From Chloroflexota bacterium (GTDB lineage Bacteria > Chloroflexota > Limnocylindria > Limnocylindrales > CSP1-4), in NCBI GenBank assembly GCA_013695255.1, contig JACDAV010000231.1:1-19331 (forward strand): a DNA stretch of 19,331 nucleotides, given 5' to 3'. The notes below the pieces were generated by a model. That model made no database searches, was not told the origin of the DNA, and saw only the letters and a program-made list of their open reading frames with translations. Shown piece by piece: positions 1 through 6,781 of this stretch (its first letter is position 1; the number at the start of each line of letters is the position of its first letter). The translations under genes were made by a program, and so were the position numbers.

Positions 1-72
1 GCCCGGCGGCCGGGAAAGCTCCCGCGACCGGCCCGGCGGCCGGGAAAGCTCCCGCGACCGGCCCGGCGGCCG
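1..72. repeat. 30-bp tandem repeat, 2.4 copies, in coding frame
   Basis: Two identical 30-bp units (1-30 and 31-60) are followed by 12 bp of a third (61-72). The unit length is a multiple of three, and in the frame of the downstream sortase-like gene each unit reads PAAGKAPATG with no stop. It is therefore best read as a repeated Pro/Ala/Lys/Thr linker inside a protein. The repeat touches the window edge, so the true copy number is unknown. Tandem repeats are also where short-read contigs tend to end, so this may mark an assembly boundary. Confidence 0.9.
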
Positions 73-548
73 CCGGGCCGACGCATCGGGTGGCCACCCG
101 CGTCCGCGTCCCGGCCCTCGGCATCGATCTGCCCGTGATGCGCCAGCCCGGCAGCTATCCCGCCTGCAACGTCGCCATGTACCTCAGGGACCTCAAGCAG
201 CCCGGTCAGGGCGGTCCCACCTACCTCTACGCGCACGCCCGCACGGGCATGTTCCTGCCGTTGCTCACCAGGTCGCAGGTCAACAACGGGGCGGGGATGA
301 TCGGGATGACGGTCGAGGTCTACACGGGCGACAACCGGAAGTTCGTGTACCGCATCAACGAGGTACGCCGCCACGCTCTGGACCTCCGCGCCATCTTTGC
401 GCGCGGCTCGGAATCACTGTGGCTGCAGACGTCCGAGGGACCGAAGGGCACGGTCCCGAAGCTGCAGGTGGGCGCGAGCCTCGTCTCGAGCGGCACGGCG
501 TCGCATGCCGTCGCCCATCCCGTCCCGCGCCCGGTCGCCTGCGGCTGA
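3..548 (+). CDS. Sortase-like domain protein, 5'-truncated, catalytic Cys replaced
   Basis: The frame is open to the left edge, so the N-terminus (probably a membrane anchor or signal) is missing; 181 residues are visible. A repeated Pro/Ala linker (3-89) leads into a domain from about 90 that begins TRVRVPALGIDLPV, the usual opening of a sortase beta-barrel. TYLYAHA holds the expected sortase His (His49 counted from the GTG at 90). Where sortases have TLxTC, this protein reads LWLQTSEGP, so the nucleophile position is Ser115 (TCC at 432-434). The usual catalytic Arg position reads PKLQV, with Lys124. Sortases join surface proteins to cell-wall or pilin acceptors through a Cys thioester. With Ser and Lys here the protein may be inactive, a binding module, or use different chemistry. 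A GTG at 90 could start a linker-less form but has no ribosome site and would discard the in-frame repeat. The fold assignment is from motif order alone. Confidence 0.72.
   Translation, partial: PAAGKAPATGPAAGKAPATGPAAAGPTHRVATRVRVPALGIDLPVMRQPGSYPACNVAMYLRDLKQPGQGGPTYLYAHARTGMFLPLLTRSQVNNGAGMIGMTVEVYTGDNRKFVYRINEVRRHALDLRAIFARGSESLWLQTSEGPKGTVPKLQVGASLVSSGTASHAVAHPVPRPVACG
61..78. repeat. Perfect 18-bp GC palindrome
   Basis: GCCCGGCGGCCGCCGGGC equals its own reverse complement. It lies at the junction where the partial third repeat unit ends and the unique sortase-domain coding sequence begins. It codes for Pro/Ala/Gly linker residues. It is most likely a by-product of GC-rich linker codons; a role as a regulatory site is not supported. 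Confidence 0.6.
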
Positions 549-597
549 CGGGCTCGACCGGCGCGAGTCCGGCCGCTTTCGGTGGTGCCGCGGCTGC

Positions 598-603
598 TAG
601 GCT
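598..603 (+). promoter_or_regulatory. Putative -10 element for c-di-AMP receptor-like gene
   Basis: TAGGCT matches the TAnnnT pattern of housekeeping sigma -10 elements and lies 12 bases upstream of the GGAGG ribosome site (616-620) in the short gap after the sortase-like gene. No convincing -35 hexamer is seen at 17 bp. The same hexamer precedes the SWIM gene at 16307, and TAGACT precedes apt at 2502. Confidence 0.4.
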
Positions 604-630
604 GACGCCCCCAGTGGAGGTCCGGCACGC

Positions 631-951
631 GTGAGCCTGTTGCTCGTCGCCATCGTCCACGACAAGGATGCCGATCGCGTCGTCGACGCACTGCGCCGCG
701 CCCGGCACGGCTCCACGCGCATCCCGTCGTTCGGCGGCTTCCTCGGCACGGCCAACACGACGCTGCTCATCGGTGCCGATGAGCAGGACGAGGGCGCGAT
801 CGTCGAGATCTTCCAGCGTGAATGCAGCGGCCGCCAGGTCGAGGTGCCGCTGGTCATGCTGGACCGCCTGCGCGACGCGTCCCCGCGGGTCGTCAGCTAT
901 GGCGGCGCGACGATCTTCGTGGTGAACCTGCAGCGGGTGATCCGGATCTAG
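631..951 (+). CDS. Cyclic-di-AMP receptor-like protein (DarA/PstA family)
   Basis: The 106-residue protein matches the size and pattern of the PII-like DarA/PstA family (about 109 residues). It opens with a beta strand LLLVAIVHDKDADRVVDAL, then STRIPSFGGFLGTANTTLLIG at about residues 28-49; the family signature is close to TGGFL..GNTT. It ends in a strand around VSYGGATIFVVNLQRV. Known members form trimers that bind c-di-AMP between subunits; their output partners are largely unknown. The GTG start at 631 has GGAGG at 616-620. No diadenylate cyclase or phosphodiesterase gene lies in the window. The flanking sortase-like and MFS genes are separated by gaps of 82 and 49 bases, so it is probably transcribed on its own. 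The family call is firm from the motif; ligand binding is inferred. Confidence 0.85.
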   Translation: MSLLLVAIVHDKDADRVVDALRRARHGSTRIPSFGGFLGTANTTLLIGADEQDEGAIVEIFQRECSGRQVEVPLVMLDRLRDASPRVVSYGGATIFVVNLQRVIRI

Positions 952-958
952 CGCCCGG

Positions 959-977
959 CCCGGCGGCACCGCCCGGG
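959..977 (+). terminator. Weak GC hairpin after the c-di-AMP receptor-like gene
   Basis: CCCGGCGG (959-966) can pair with CCGCCCGGG (969-977) with one bulged C and a very short loop, directly after the stop codon. There is no T-tract, so it is not a canonical intrinsic terminator. In DNA this GC-rich such pairings also arise by chance. Confidence 0.2.
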
Positions 978-1000
978 ACCCGCACTCGCAAGGTACCGGC

Positions 1001-2473
1001 GTGGCCGGGAGCGACCGGCTATCGTCTGCCCCCGTGCCCCCGGACCCCGCGGATCCCAGCCCGTCCCGCCAGCCCGGTCTCTGGTCGCCGCAGCATCGCG
1101 CCCTCACCCTCGGCCTGGTCCTCACGGTCACGCTCATCGCCTTCCAGGCGCTGGCGGTGGCAACGATCATGCCGGTGGTCGCGGAGGAGCTCCGGAACGA
1201 CGACCTCTATGGCTGGGTCTTCACGGCCTCGATGCTCGGCAGCCTGGTCGGGATCGTGGTGGTCGGCGGGCTGGTCGACCGGATCGGCCTGGTCCGGCCA
1301 TTCGTCGGCGGCCTGGTCCTCGTCTCGATCGGCCTCGTGGTCGCCGGCCTGGCCCCGACCATGGAGGTCCTGGTCGGCGGACGGGTCCTGCAGGGGCTGG
1401 GCGGCGGGGCGATCCTTCCGGTCGCCTACGTGGCGATCGGCCGGGCGCTGCCGGAGGAGCTGCGCGCCCGGATGTTCGCCACCTTGTCCACCGCCTGGGT
1501 GCTGCCGGGGGTCATCGGCCCGGCGGTGAGCGGCGTGGTTGCCGAGACCGCCGGCTGGCGGCCGGTCTTCCTCGGGCTGCTGCCGTTGATCGCGGTGGCC
1601 GGCGCCATGACGCTGCCAGCGATCTCGCGCTCGCGCCCCGCCCCACCGGAGCCGGATGCGGCGCCTCGCCCGGGACTGCGCACGAGGCTGCCCTGGGCGC
1701 TCGTCGTGACGGCCGGGGCCGCGCTCGTCGTGGGCGGCCTGACGGACGGCAGGCCCGTCCCCGGCGGCCTGCTGGCGGTGGTCGGGCTGACCATCGGGCT
1801 GCCGGCGTTCGCGCGCCTGACACCGCCGGGAACGCTCCGGGTGCGAGCGGGGCTGCCAGCAGCCGTGCTTCTGCGCGGGCTGCTGACCTTCGCCTTCTTC
1901 TGCGCGGACGCCTACGTGCCGCGGGCGCTGCAGGAGTGGCGGGGTCTCGACGCCGCAACCTCCGGCATCGCGCTCACCGCGGCGACGCTGGCCTGGACGG
2001 CCGGCGCCTGGATCCAGGCCCGCCGGTTCACCCGGGTCGGCGCTCGTCGGTTCGTGACCACGGGCTTCGTGACCGTCCTGCTCGGTGTGTGCGGCTTCGC
2101 CGCCGTGCTGTCGCCCCAGGTGCCCATCGTCGTCGGCGTCGTCGCCTGGGGCGTGGCGGGCCTGGGAATGGGCCTTTCGTACTCGCCGCTCTCGCTCGTG
2201 ACGCTGGCCGAGGCGCCGCCGGGCGGCGAAGGAACCGCGACGTCCGCCCTCCAGCTGTCCGACACGCTCGGCGCGGCACTGGGGACCGGCGTGGGCGGGG
2301 CGATCATCGCGCTCGCCAACCGGTCCACGGCGGACGGCTGGGTCGGCCTGGCGGGGGCCTTCGGCCTGGCCGCGATGGTGGCCCTCGCGGGGGCGCTCTC
2401 CGCGCGCCGTCTGCCCGGACCCCGAGGCCGGGGCGTCGCCCGGCCAGCCGTCAGCGCGCCGGTGACCGCCTGA
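1001..2473 (+). CDS. MFS transporter, drug:proton antiporter type
   Basis: This 490-residue integral membrane protein has many hydrophobic segments, starting at about residues 36-57, 73-93, 103-119, 127-147, 165-183 and 188-206, with more after a charged, Pro-rich loop near 208-230. GGLVDRIGLVRPF (about 89-101) is the MFS motif A loop between helices 2 and 3. RVLQGLGGGAILP (128-140) is motif B-like, and LPGVIGPAVSGVV (168-180) resembles the antiporter motif C. This pattern points to a proton-coupled exporter of the DHA group; the substrate cannot be read from sequence. The GTG at 1001 has AAGG at 990-993. A second GTG at 1034 lies 8 bases after a TATCGT element, which would suit a leaderless transcript and trims 11 unstructured residues. 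The gene appears to be monocistronic. Confidence 0.88.
   Translation: MAGSDRLSSAPVPPDPADPSPSRQPGLWSPQHRALTLGLVLTVTLIAFQALAVATIMPVVAEELRNDDLYGWVFTASMLGSLVGIVVVGGLVDRIGLVRPFVGGLVLVSIGLVVAGLAPTMEVLVGGRVLQGLGGGAILPVAYVAIGRALPEELRARMFATLSTAWVLPGVIGPAVSGVVAETAGWRPVFLGLLPLIAVAGAMTLPAISRSRPAPPEPDAAPRPGLRTRLPWALVVTAGAALVVGGLTDGRPVPGGLLAVVGLTIGLPAFARLTPPGTLRVRAGLPAAVLLRGLLTFAFFCADAYVPRALQEWRGLDAATSGIALTAATLAWTAGAWIQARRFTRVGARRFVTTGFVTVLLGVCGFAAVLSPQVPIVVGVVAWGVAGLGMGLSYSPLSLVTLAEAPPGGEGTATSALQLSDTLGAALGTGVGGAIIALANRSTADGWVGLAGAFGLAAMVALAGALSARRLPGPRGRGVARPAVSAPVTA
1020..1025 (+). promoter_or_regulatory. Possible leaderless -10 element before GTG 1034
   Basis: TATCGT ends 8 bases before the in-frame GTG at 1034. 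This is the spacing expected if transcription begins at the start codon. It would favour the shorter MFS protein over the GTG at 1001. There is no -35 support. Confidence 0.25.
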
Positions 2474-2501
2474 TGCCCGCGGATGGCTCCGCGCCCTGCG
2501 G

Positions 2502-2507
2502 TAGACT
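2502..2507 (+). promoter_or_regulatory. Putative -10 element for apt
   Basis: TAGACT lies in the 88-base gap between the MFS stop and apt, about 60 bases before the apt ATG. The gap also carries the ribosome site GGAGGG (2544-2549). No good -35 hexamer is seen. If real, it would drive the apt-mtnA-GNAT-ahcY-peptidase run. Confidence 0.4.
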
Positions 2508-2561
2508 GGCCGGGCTTCGACTCCTGGCCGCGTCCATGAACCTGGAGGGCTCTTCACCCAG

Positions 2562-3083
2562 ATGTCCGCCGAGGACCTTCGCGCGAAGATTCGCGAGATC
2601 CCGGACTTCCCGAAGCCCGGCATCCTCTTCTACGACATCACGACGCTCCTGAAGGAGCCGGCCGCCTACAAGGAGGCGATCGACCTCATGCTCGAGCCCT
2701 ATCGGGACGAGCGCGTGGACCTCGTGGTGGGCATGGAATCGCGAGGCTTCATCTTCAGCGCCCCGATGGCCTACCAGCTCGACGCCGGGATGGTCCCCGT
2801 GCGCAAGCTGGGCAAGCTGCCGGCCGAGACGCTGACCGTCGAGTACGCCCTGGAGTACGGCTCGAACACGCTCGAGATCCACCGCGACGCGGTCCAGGCC
2901 GGCAATCGAGTGCTGATCGTGGACGATCTGCTGGCCACGGGCGGCACGGTGCGCGGCACGATCGAGCTCGTCGAGCGCCTGAAGGGCGAGGTCGTGGGCC
3001 TCGCCTTCCTGGTGGAGCTCGACTTCCTGAAGGGCCGCGAGCGCCTCGAAGGTCGGCGGGTCACCAGCGTCGTGCAGTACTGA
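2562..3083 (+). CDS. apt: Adenine phosphoribosyltransferase
   Basis: Apt converts adenine and PRPP to AMP and pyrophosphate in the cytoplasm (purine salvage). The 173-residue length is typical. The opening REIPDFPKPGILFYDIT, VVGMESRGFIFSAPMA (55-70), GMVPVRKLGKLPAET (76-90) and the PRPP-binding loop VLIVDDLLATGGT (117-129, with the Asp-Asp pair) are all intact. The ATG at 2562 has GGAGGG at 2544-2549, 12 bases away. It is followed after 32 bases by mtnA. The pairing makes sense because cleavage of methylthioadenosine releases adenine (for Apt) and methylthioribose-1-phosphate (for MtnA). No methylthioadenosine phosphorylase is in the window. Confidence 0.97.
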   Translation: MSAEDLRAKIREIPDFPKPGILFYDITTLLKEPAAYKEAIDLMLEPYRDERVDLVVGMESRGFIFSAPMAYQLDAGMVPVRKLGKLPAETLTVEYALEYGSNTLEIHRDAVQAGNRVLIVDDLLATGGTVRGTIELVERLKGEVVGLAFLVELDFLKGRERLEGRRVTSVVQY

Positions 3084-3115
3084 CGCAGCGCCCGCCCGAG
3101 CCCCAGAGGCCATCG

Positions 3116-4618
3116 TTGCCCGACCTTCCGATCGTCCCACCGACCGAGCCCGGCGACGCAGCGATCGACCGACCGGCGTCGCCCGCCGCAGCGGTCGGCG
3201 CCGACGTGGACGTCGCGCGTCGCCAGTTCTTCCGGCGATTCGCGGGCGACATGGTCAACACCGCGGCGACGGTCGTCGGTGCGGCGCAGGCGCTGCGCGA
3301 GACGTCGACGCTGGCCGCGCAGGCGATCCTCCACCCCGCGAGTGGGGCGGCGACGCTGGCCGGTTCGGCGGCGGCACGCGCGGACGCGGAGCTGATGGTT
3401 GCTCCAACGGCGCCCGGGGCCGAGGGTCCGGACGGCGGGCACGCGCCGGCCGGCTTCCGGACGCCGTTCCGCTACGGCGAGGCGGACGACGTGCTCCTGG
3501 TGATCGATCAGCGCCGGCTGCCGGGCGAGCTGGTCGAGGTGGAGGTTCGCTCCGCCCGCGATGCCTCGGCGGCGATCCGCGACATGGTTATCCGTGGCGC
3601 TCCCGCGATCGGTCAGGTCGCGGCCGTCGGGCTTGCGCTGACCGCGCACCAGGCCCGGCAGCTCGACCCGTACGCGCGGCGGGCGACGCTGCGGGGCTCC
3701 GCGGCGGCGCTGATCGCCGCCCGACCCACGGCGGTCAACCTCCGCTGGGCGGTGGACCGGCTGATGGCACGGTACGCCGCGATCGGCGGCGCGGAGGCGG
3801 ACGGCCTCGCCATCGCCCAGGTCCTGCGGGAAGAGGCGGACGCGATCGTCTGGGAGGCGACCGTCGATCACGGGCGCCTCGCGGACTTCGGGCTCGTGGA
3901 GCTCGAGCGGCCCGAGAGCCGGCCGATGCAGCTGCTCACCCACTGCAACACCGGGCCGCTGGCGTGCGGGCAGTTCGGGACCGCGCTGGGGGTCGTCCAG
4001 GCCGCCCACAATGCCGGCTGGCCGCTCCACGTCTGGGTCGACGAGACGCGCCCCTACCTCCAGGGTGCGCGGCTGACCGCCTGGGAGCTCAAGCAAGCCG
4101 GCGTGCCGCACACGCTCGTCGCCGACGTCGCGGCCGGCTTCCTCATGAGCCGCGGCGAGGTCGACGCGGTGCTCGTCGGCGCGGACCGGATCGCGGCCAA
4201 CGGCGACACCGCGAACAAGGTCGGCACGTACACGCTGGCCGTGCTGGCCGCCCGACACGCCGTGCCGTTCTACGTCGTGGCCCCCCTCAGCAGCGTCGAT
4301 CCGGCCATGGCAGACGGCGCCGCCATCCCGATCGAGGAGCGGCCCGCTGATGAGGTGCTGTTCGTCCAGGGCCGCCCGATCGCGCCGCCGGATACGGCAG
4401 CCCGTAACCCGGCCTTCGACGTGACGCCGGCGGCGCTGATCAGCGCGATCGTCACCGAGGAGGGAGCGCTTCGCGCCCCGTTCGGATCGGCCCTCGAGAG
4501 CGCATTCGAGCGTCGGCGGGCGCGTCGCGCCGCGGAGCCGTCGCCGTTCCGCCGGGCCCCGGCCGGCGACCAGGGAACAGAGCTGCGCCCGGGCCAGGCG
4601 CACGGGGCGCGCGCCTGA
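3116..4618 (+). CDS. mtnA: Methylthioribose-1-phosphate isomerase with N-terminal extension
   Basis: MtnA isomerises 5-methylthioribose-1-phosphate to the ribulose-1-phosphate in methionine salvage. The catalytic domain begins near residue 114. It shows MVIRGAPAIGQVAA (157-170), LTHCNTGPLA with the catalytic Cys277, VWVDETRPYLQGARLTAWEL (307-326) and VGADRIAANGDTANKVGTY with Asp357. The protein has 500 residues against about 350 for the family. The excess is about 115 residues at the N-terminus and a charged tail after about 465. The extension contains ARRQFFRRFAGD (34-45), similar to a twin-arginine motif, then an Ala-rich stretch with interspersed charge. That stretch is not hydrophobic enough to be a confident Tat signal. 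The TTG start has AGAGG at 3105-3109; an in-frame GTG at 3206 would put the RRQFF motif near the N-terminus but lacks a ribosome site. Homologous eIF2B-like proteins share the fold, but the Cys and Asp make MtnA the better call. Confidence 0.92.
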   Translation: MPDLPIVPPTEPGDAAIDRPASPAAAVGADVDVARRQFFRRFAGDMVNTAATVVGAAQALRETSTLAAQAILHPASGAATLAGSAAARADAELMVAPTAPGAEGPDGGHAPAGFRTPFRYGEADDVLLVIDQRRLPGELVEVEVRSARDASAAIRDMVIRGAPAIGQVAAVGLALTAHQARQLDPYARRATLRGSAAALIAARPTAVNLRWAVDRLMARYAAIGGAEADGLAIAQVLREEADAIVWEATVDHGRLADFGLVELERPESRPMQLLTHCNTGPLACGQFGTALGVVQAAHNAGWPLHVWVDETRPYLQGARLTAWELKQAGVPHTLVADVAAGFLMSRGEVDAVLVGADRIAANGDTANKVGTYTLAVLAARHAVPFYVVAPLSSVDPAMADGAAIPIEERPADEVLFVQGRPIAPPDTAARNPAFDVTPAALISAIVTEEGALRAPFGSALESAFERRRARRAAEPSPFRRAPAGDQGTELRPGQAHGARA

Positions 4619-5490
4619 TGGCGACGATGGCGATCACCCGCCGGGACCGCAGCCTCGTGACGACCACGACGACGGACCGGGCGCTGCTCCGCGGCTTCCT
4701 CGAGCGCGACCGCCTGTTCGCGGCCTACGCGATCTGCGACCTGCAGGAGCGGGAGTTCCCGCGAACGCGCTGGGCGGTGGCCCACGATGACGACGATCTG
4801 ATCGCCGTCGGACTCGAGTACTCCGGCATGACGCCCCAGCCGCTCTTCCTGATGGGCCGGAACGACGGGCTCGAGGCGATCCTGCGGGACGAGCTGGGGC
4901 CGCGGGTCGCGTACATGGCCGCCCGGTCGGAGGCTCTCCCGGCGGTCCAGGCGCTCTACCGCGTCGAGCCCGCCCCGCCCATGGTGCGGATGTGGGTCGA
5001 TCGCTCGACGTTCCGCCCGTTTCCCGCCGACGTCGAGCGCCTGGGGGAAGGCGACATCGGCGATCTCAACCGGCTCTACCAGCTGGGCTTCGCCACCTGG
5101 CTTGCCCCGTCGGCGGTGGGGGACGGCGTGTACTTCGGCGTCCGCGCCGGCGGAAAGCTGATCGCCGCCGCGGGCACCCACGTGATCTCCGCCCAGGCGC
5201 GGCTCGCGGTCGTGGGCAACGTTCTGACCCACGTCGAGCACCGCGGCCGCGGCTACGCGACGGCGGCGGCCGGCGCGGTGACCGCCGAGCTTCTCCGGCA
5301 CTGCGACCAGGTCGTGCTCAACGTCCGGTCGGACAACCCACCCGCGATCCAGGCCTATCGCCGGCTCGGCTACGCCGAGCACGTTCGCTTCGAGGAGCGG
5401 CTGGTCCACCGGATCGGGGCGCCCTGGTCCGGCTTCGTCACGTCCATCCGCCGGCTCTTCGCCACTCGCAAGGAGAACGCAACTCGATGA
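4618..5490 (+). CDS. GNAT family N-acetyltransferase
   Basis: This 290-residue protein has a C-terminal GNAT domain. A beta strand and motif A, VGNVLTHVEHRGRGYATAAA (about 199-218), contain the acetyl-CoA loop of R/Q-x-x-G-x-G/A type (HRGRGYA). Motif B, LNVRSDNPPAIQAYRRLGY, follows. The N-terminal half (about 1-135) is a less conserved domain, which suggests a two-domain FR47-like arrangement. The substrate is unknown. Its start overlaps the mtnA stop (TGATG) and its stop overlaps the ahcY start (ATGA), so it is translationally coupled to SAM-cycle genes on both sides. That is suggestive of a related small-molecule role but proves nothing. The Asp-rich stretch at about 57-60 is probably a surface loop. 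Confidence 0.87.
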   Translation: MATMAITRRDRSLVTTTTTDRALLRGFLERDRLFAAYAICDLQEREFPRTRWAVAHDDDDLIAVGLEYSGMTPQPLFLMGRNDGLEAILRDELGPRVAYMAARSEALPAVQALYRVEPAPPMVRMWVDRSTFRPFPADVERLGEGDIGDLNRLYQLGFATWLAPSAVGDGVYFGVRAGGKLIAAAGTHVISAQARLAVVGNVLTHVEHRGRGYATAAAGAVTAELLRHCDQVVLNVRSDNPPAIQAYRRLGYAEHVRFEERLVHRIGAPWSGFVTSIRRLFATRKENATR

Positions 5491-6779
5491 CGACCACGAC
5501 GCAATCCCCCGCAGGCAGCCTCCCGGCCCACGACGTCACCGACCTGGGTCTCGCGCCCGAGGGCGTCCGGCGGATCGAGTGGGCGGAGCGGGAGATGCCG
5601 GTCCTCCGCCTCATCCGGGAGCGGTTCGAGCGGGAGCGGCCGCTCGAAGGCCTCCGGATCGGCGCCTGTCTCCATGTCACCACCGAGACCGCCAACCTGA
5701 TGCGCACGCTCAAGGCCGGCGGCGCGGACGTGGTCCTCGCGGCGTCCAACCCGCTCTCGACCAAGGACGACGTCGCGGCCGCCCTCGTGGCCGAGTACGG
5801 GATCGGCGTGTTCGCCAGGCGCGGCGAGGACCGCGACACGTACTACGCCCACCTCAACGCCGTCGCGGACGTCCGGCCGCAGCTGACGATGGACGACGGG
5901 TGCGACCTCGTGTCGCTGCTCCACAGCGAGCGACCGGACCAGGTGGCCGAGGTGCTGGCCGGGACGGAGGAGACCACCACCGGCGTCATCCGGCTCAAGG
6001 CGATGGCGGCCGACGGGGCGCTCCGCTTCCCGGTCGTGGCGGTCAATGAGGCGCTCACCAAGCACCTCTTCGACAACCGCTACGGGACTGGGCAGTCGAC
6101 CCTCGACGGCATCCTGCGCGCGACCAACCTGCTGATCGCCGGCCGCAACGTCGTCATCGCCGGCTACGGCTGGGTGGGCAAGGGGATCGCGTCACGGATG
6201 CACGGGCACGGCGCGCACGTGGCGGTGATCGAGGTCGATCCGGTGCGCGCCCTCGAGGCGCTGATGGACGGCTATGCCGTCATGACCGCCGGCGAGGCCG
6301 CCCCGTGGGGCGACCTGTTCATCACCGCGACCGGGAACATCAACGTCTTCCGGCGCGAGCACTTCGGGGCGATGAAGGACGGCGCCGTGATGGCCAACAG
6401 CGGCCACTTCGACGCGGAGCTGGACCTCCAGGCGCTGCGCGAGATGGCCGAGGGCCACGTCCGCGAGGTCCGCGAGAACGTGCAGGAATTCGACCTCGGC
6501 GGCAAGCGCGTCCACCTCATCGCCGAGGGCCGGCTCGTCAACCTGGGCGCCGCGGAGGGCCACCCGGCGGCCGTGATGGACATGAGCTTCGCCAACCAGG
6601 CCCTGTCCGCAGAATACGTGGCCAGGCACCACGCCGAGCTCGAGGACCGGGTCTACGTCGTGCCCGAGGCGATCGACGCGGAGGTCGCGCGCCTCAAGCT
6701 CGCGGCCATGGGCATCACCCTCGACGCGATGACCCCGGAGCAGGTGGAGTACATCGGGTCCTGGCAGCACGGGACCTAG
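5487..6779 (+). CDS. ahcY: Adenosylhomocysteinase, short archaeal/Thermotoga-type
   Basis: The enzyme hydrolyses S-adenosylhomocysteine to adenosine and homocysteine with bound NAD, relieving product inhibition of methyltransferases. The 430-residue protein has substrate motif CLHVTTETANL (61-71), SNPLSTKDDVAAAL (87-100), TMDDGCDL (134-141), EETTTGVIRL (161-170), Lys192 and Asp196 in NEALTKHLFDN, and the NAD loop GYGWVGKG (226-233). It lacks the roughly 40-residue insert and the C-terminal KPxxYRY-type NAD-contact tail of the common bacterial and eukaryotic enzyme, and ends in YIGSWQHGT. This is the short form known from archaea and Thermotoga. Some archaeal members prefer S-inosylhomocysteine, which cannot be excluded here. 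The ATG at 5487 overlaps the GNAT stop and has AAGGAG at 5470-5475. The frame is open further upstream (from about 4992), but that part is antisense-like and not homologous. Confidence 0.96.
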   Translation: MTTTTQSPAGSLPAHDVTDLGLAPEGVRRIEWAEREMPVLRLIRERFERERPLEGLRIGACLHVTTETANLMRTLKAGGADVVLAASNPLSTKDDVAAALVAEYGIGVFARRGEDRDTYYAHLNAVADVRPQLTMDDGCDLVSLLHSERPDQVAEVLAGTEETTTGVIRLKAMAADGALRFPVVAVNEALTKHLFDNRYGTGQSTLDGILRATNLLIAGRNVVIAGYGWVGKGIASRMHGHGAHVAVIEVDPVRALEALMDGYAVMTAGEAAPWGDLFITATGNINVFRREHFGAMKDGAVMANSGHFDAELDLQALREMAEGHVREVRENVQEFDLGGKRVHLIAEGRLVNLGAAEGHPAAVMDMSFANQALSAEYVARHHAELEDRVYVVPEAIDAEVARLKLAAMGITLDAMTPEQVEYIGSWQHGT

Positions 6780-6781
6780 GC

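Noticed and set aside
1..80. CRISPR-like or REP-type repeat array at the left edge
   Set aside because: The copies are directly adjacent with no spacers and translate in frame to a Pro/Ala linker.
1019..2623. Long minus-strand open frame (534 residues) opposite the MFS gene
   Set aside because: It mirrors the MFS gene and apt start, has composition typical of antisense frames in GC-rich DNA (Arg, Gly, Gln, His rich) and no recognisable domain.
3221..3310. True Tat export signal on MtnA
   Set aside because: The RRQFFRRF motif is followed by a stretch containing Asp, Arg, Glu and Gln instead of a continuous hydrophobic core, and the motif lies about 35 residues in. Kept as an unusual module only.
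2771..4603. Minus-strand 610-residue open frame opposite apt and mtnA
   Set aside because: Both plus-strand genes have intact family motifs; the antisense frame is Arg/Asp/Gly rich with no domain.
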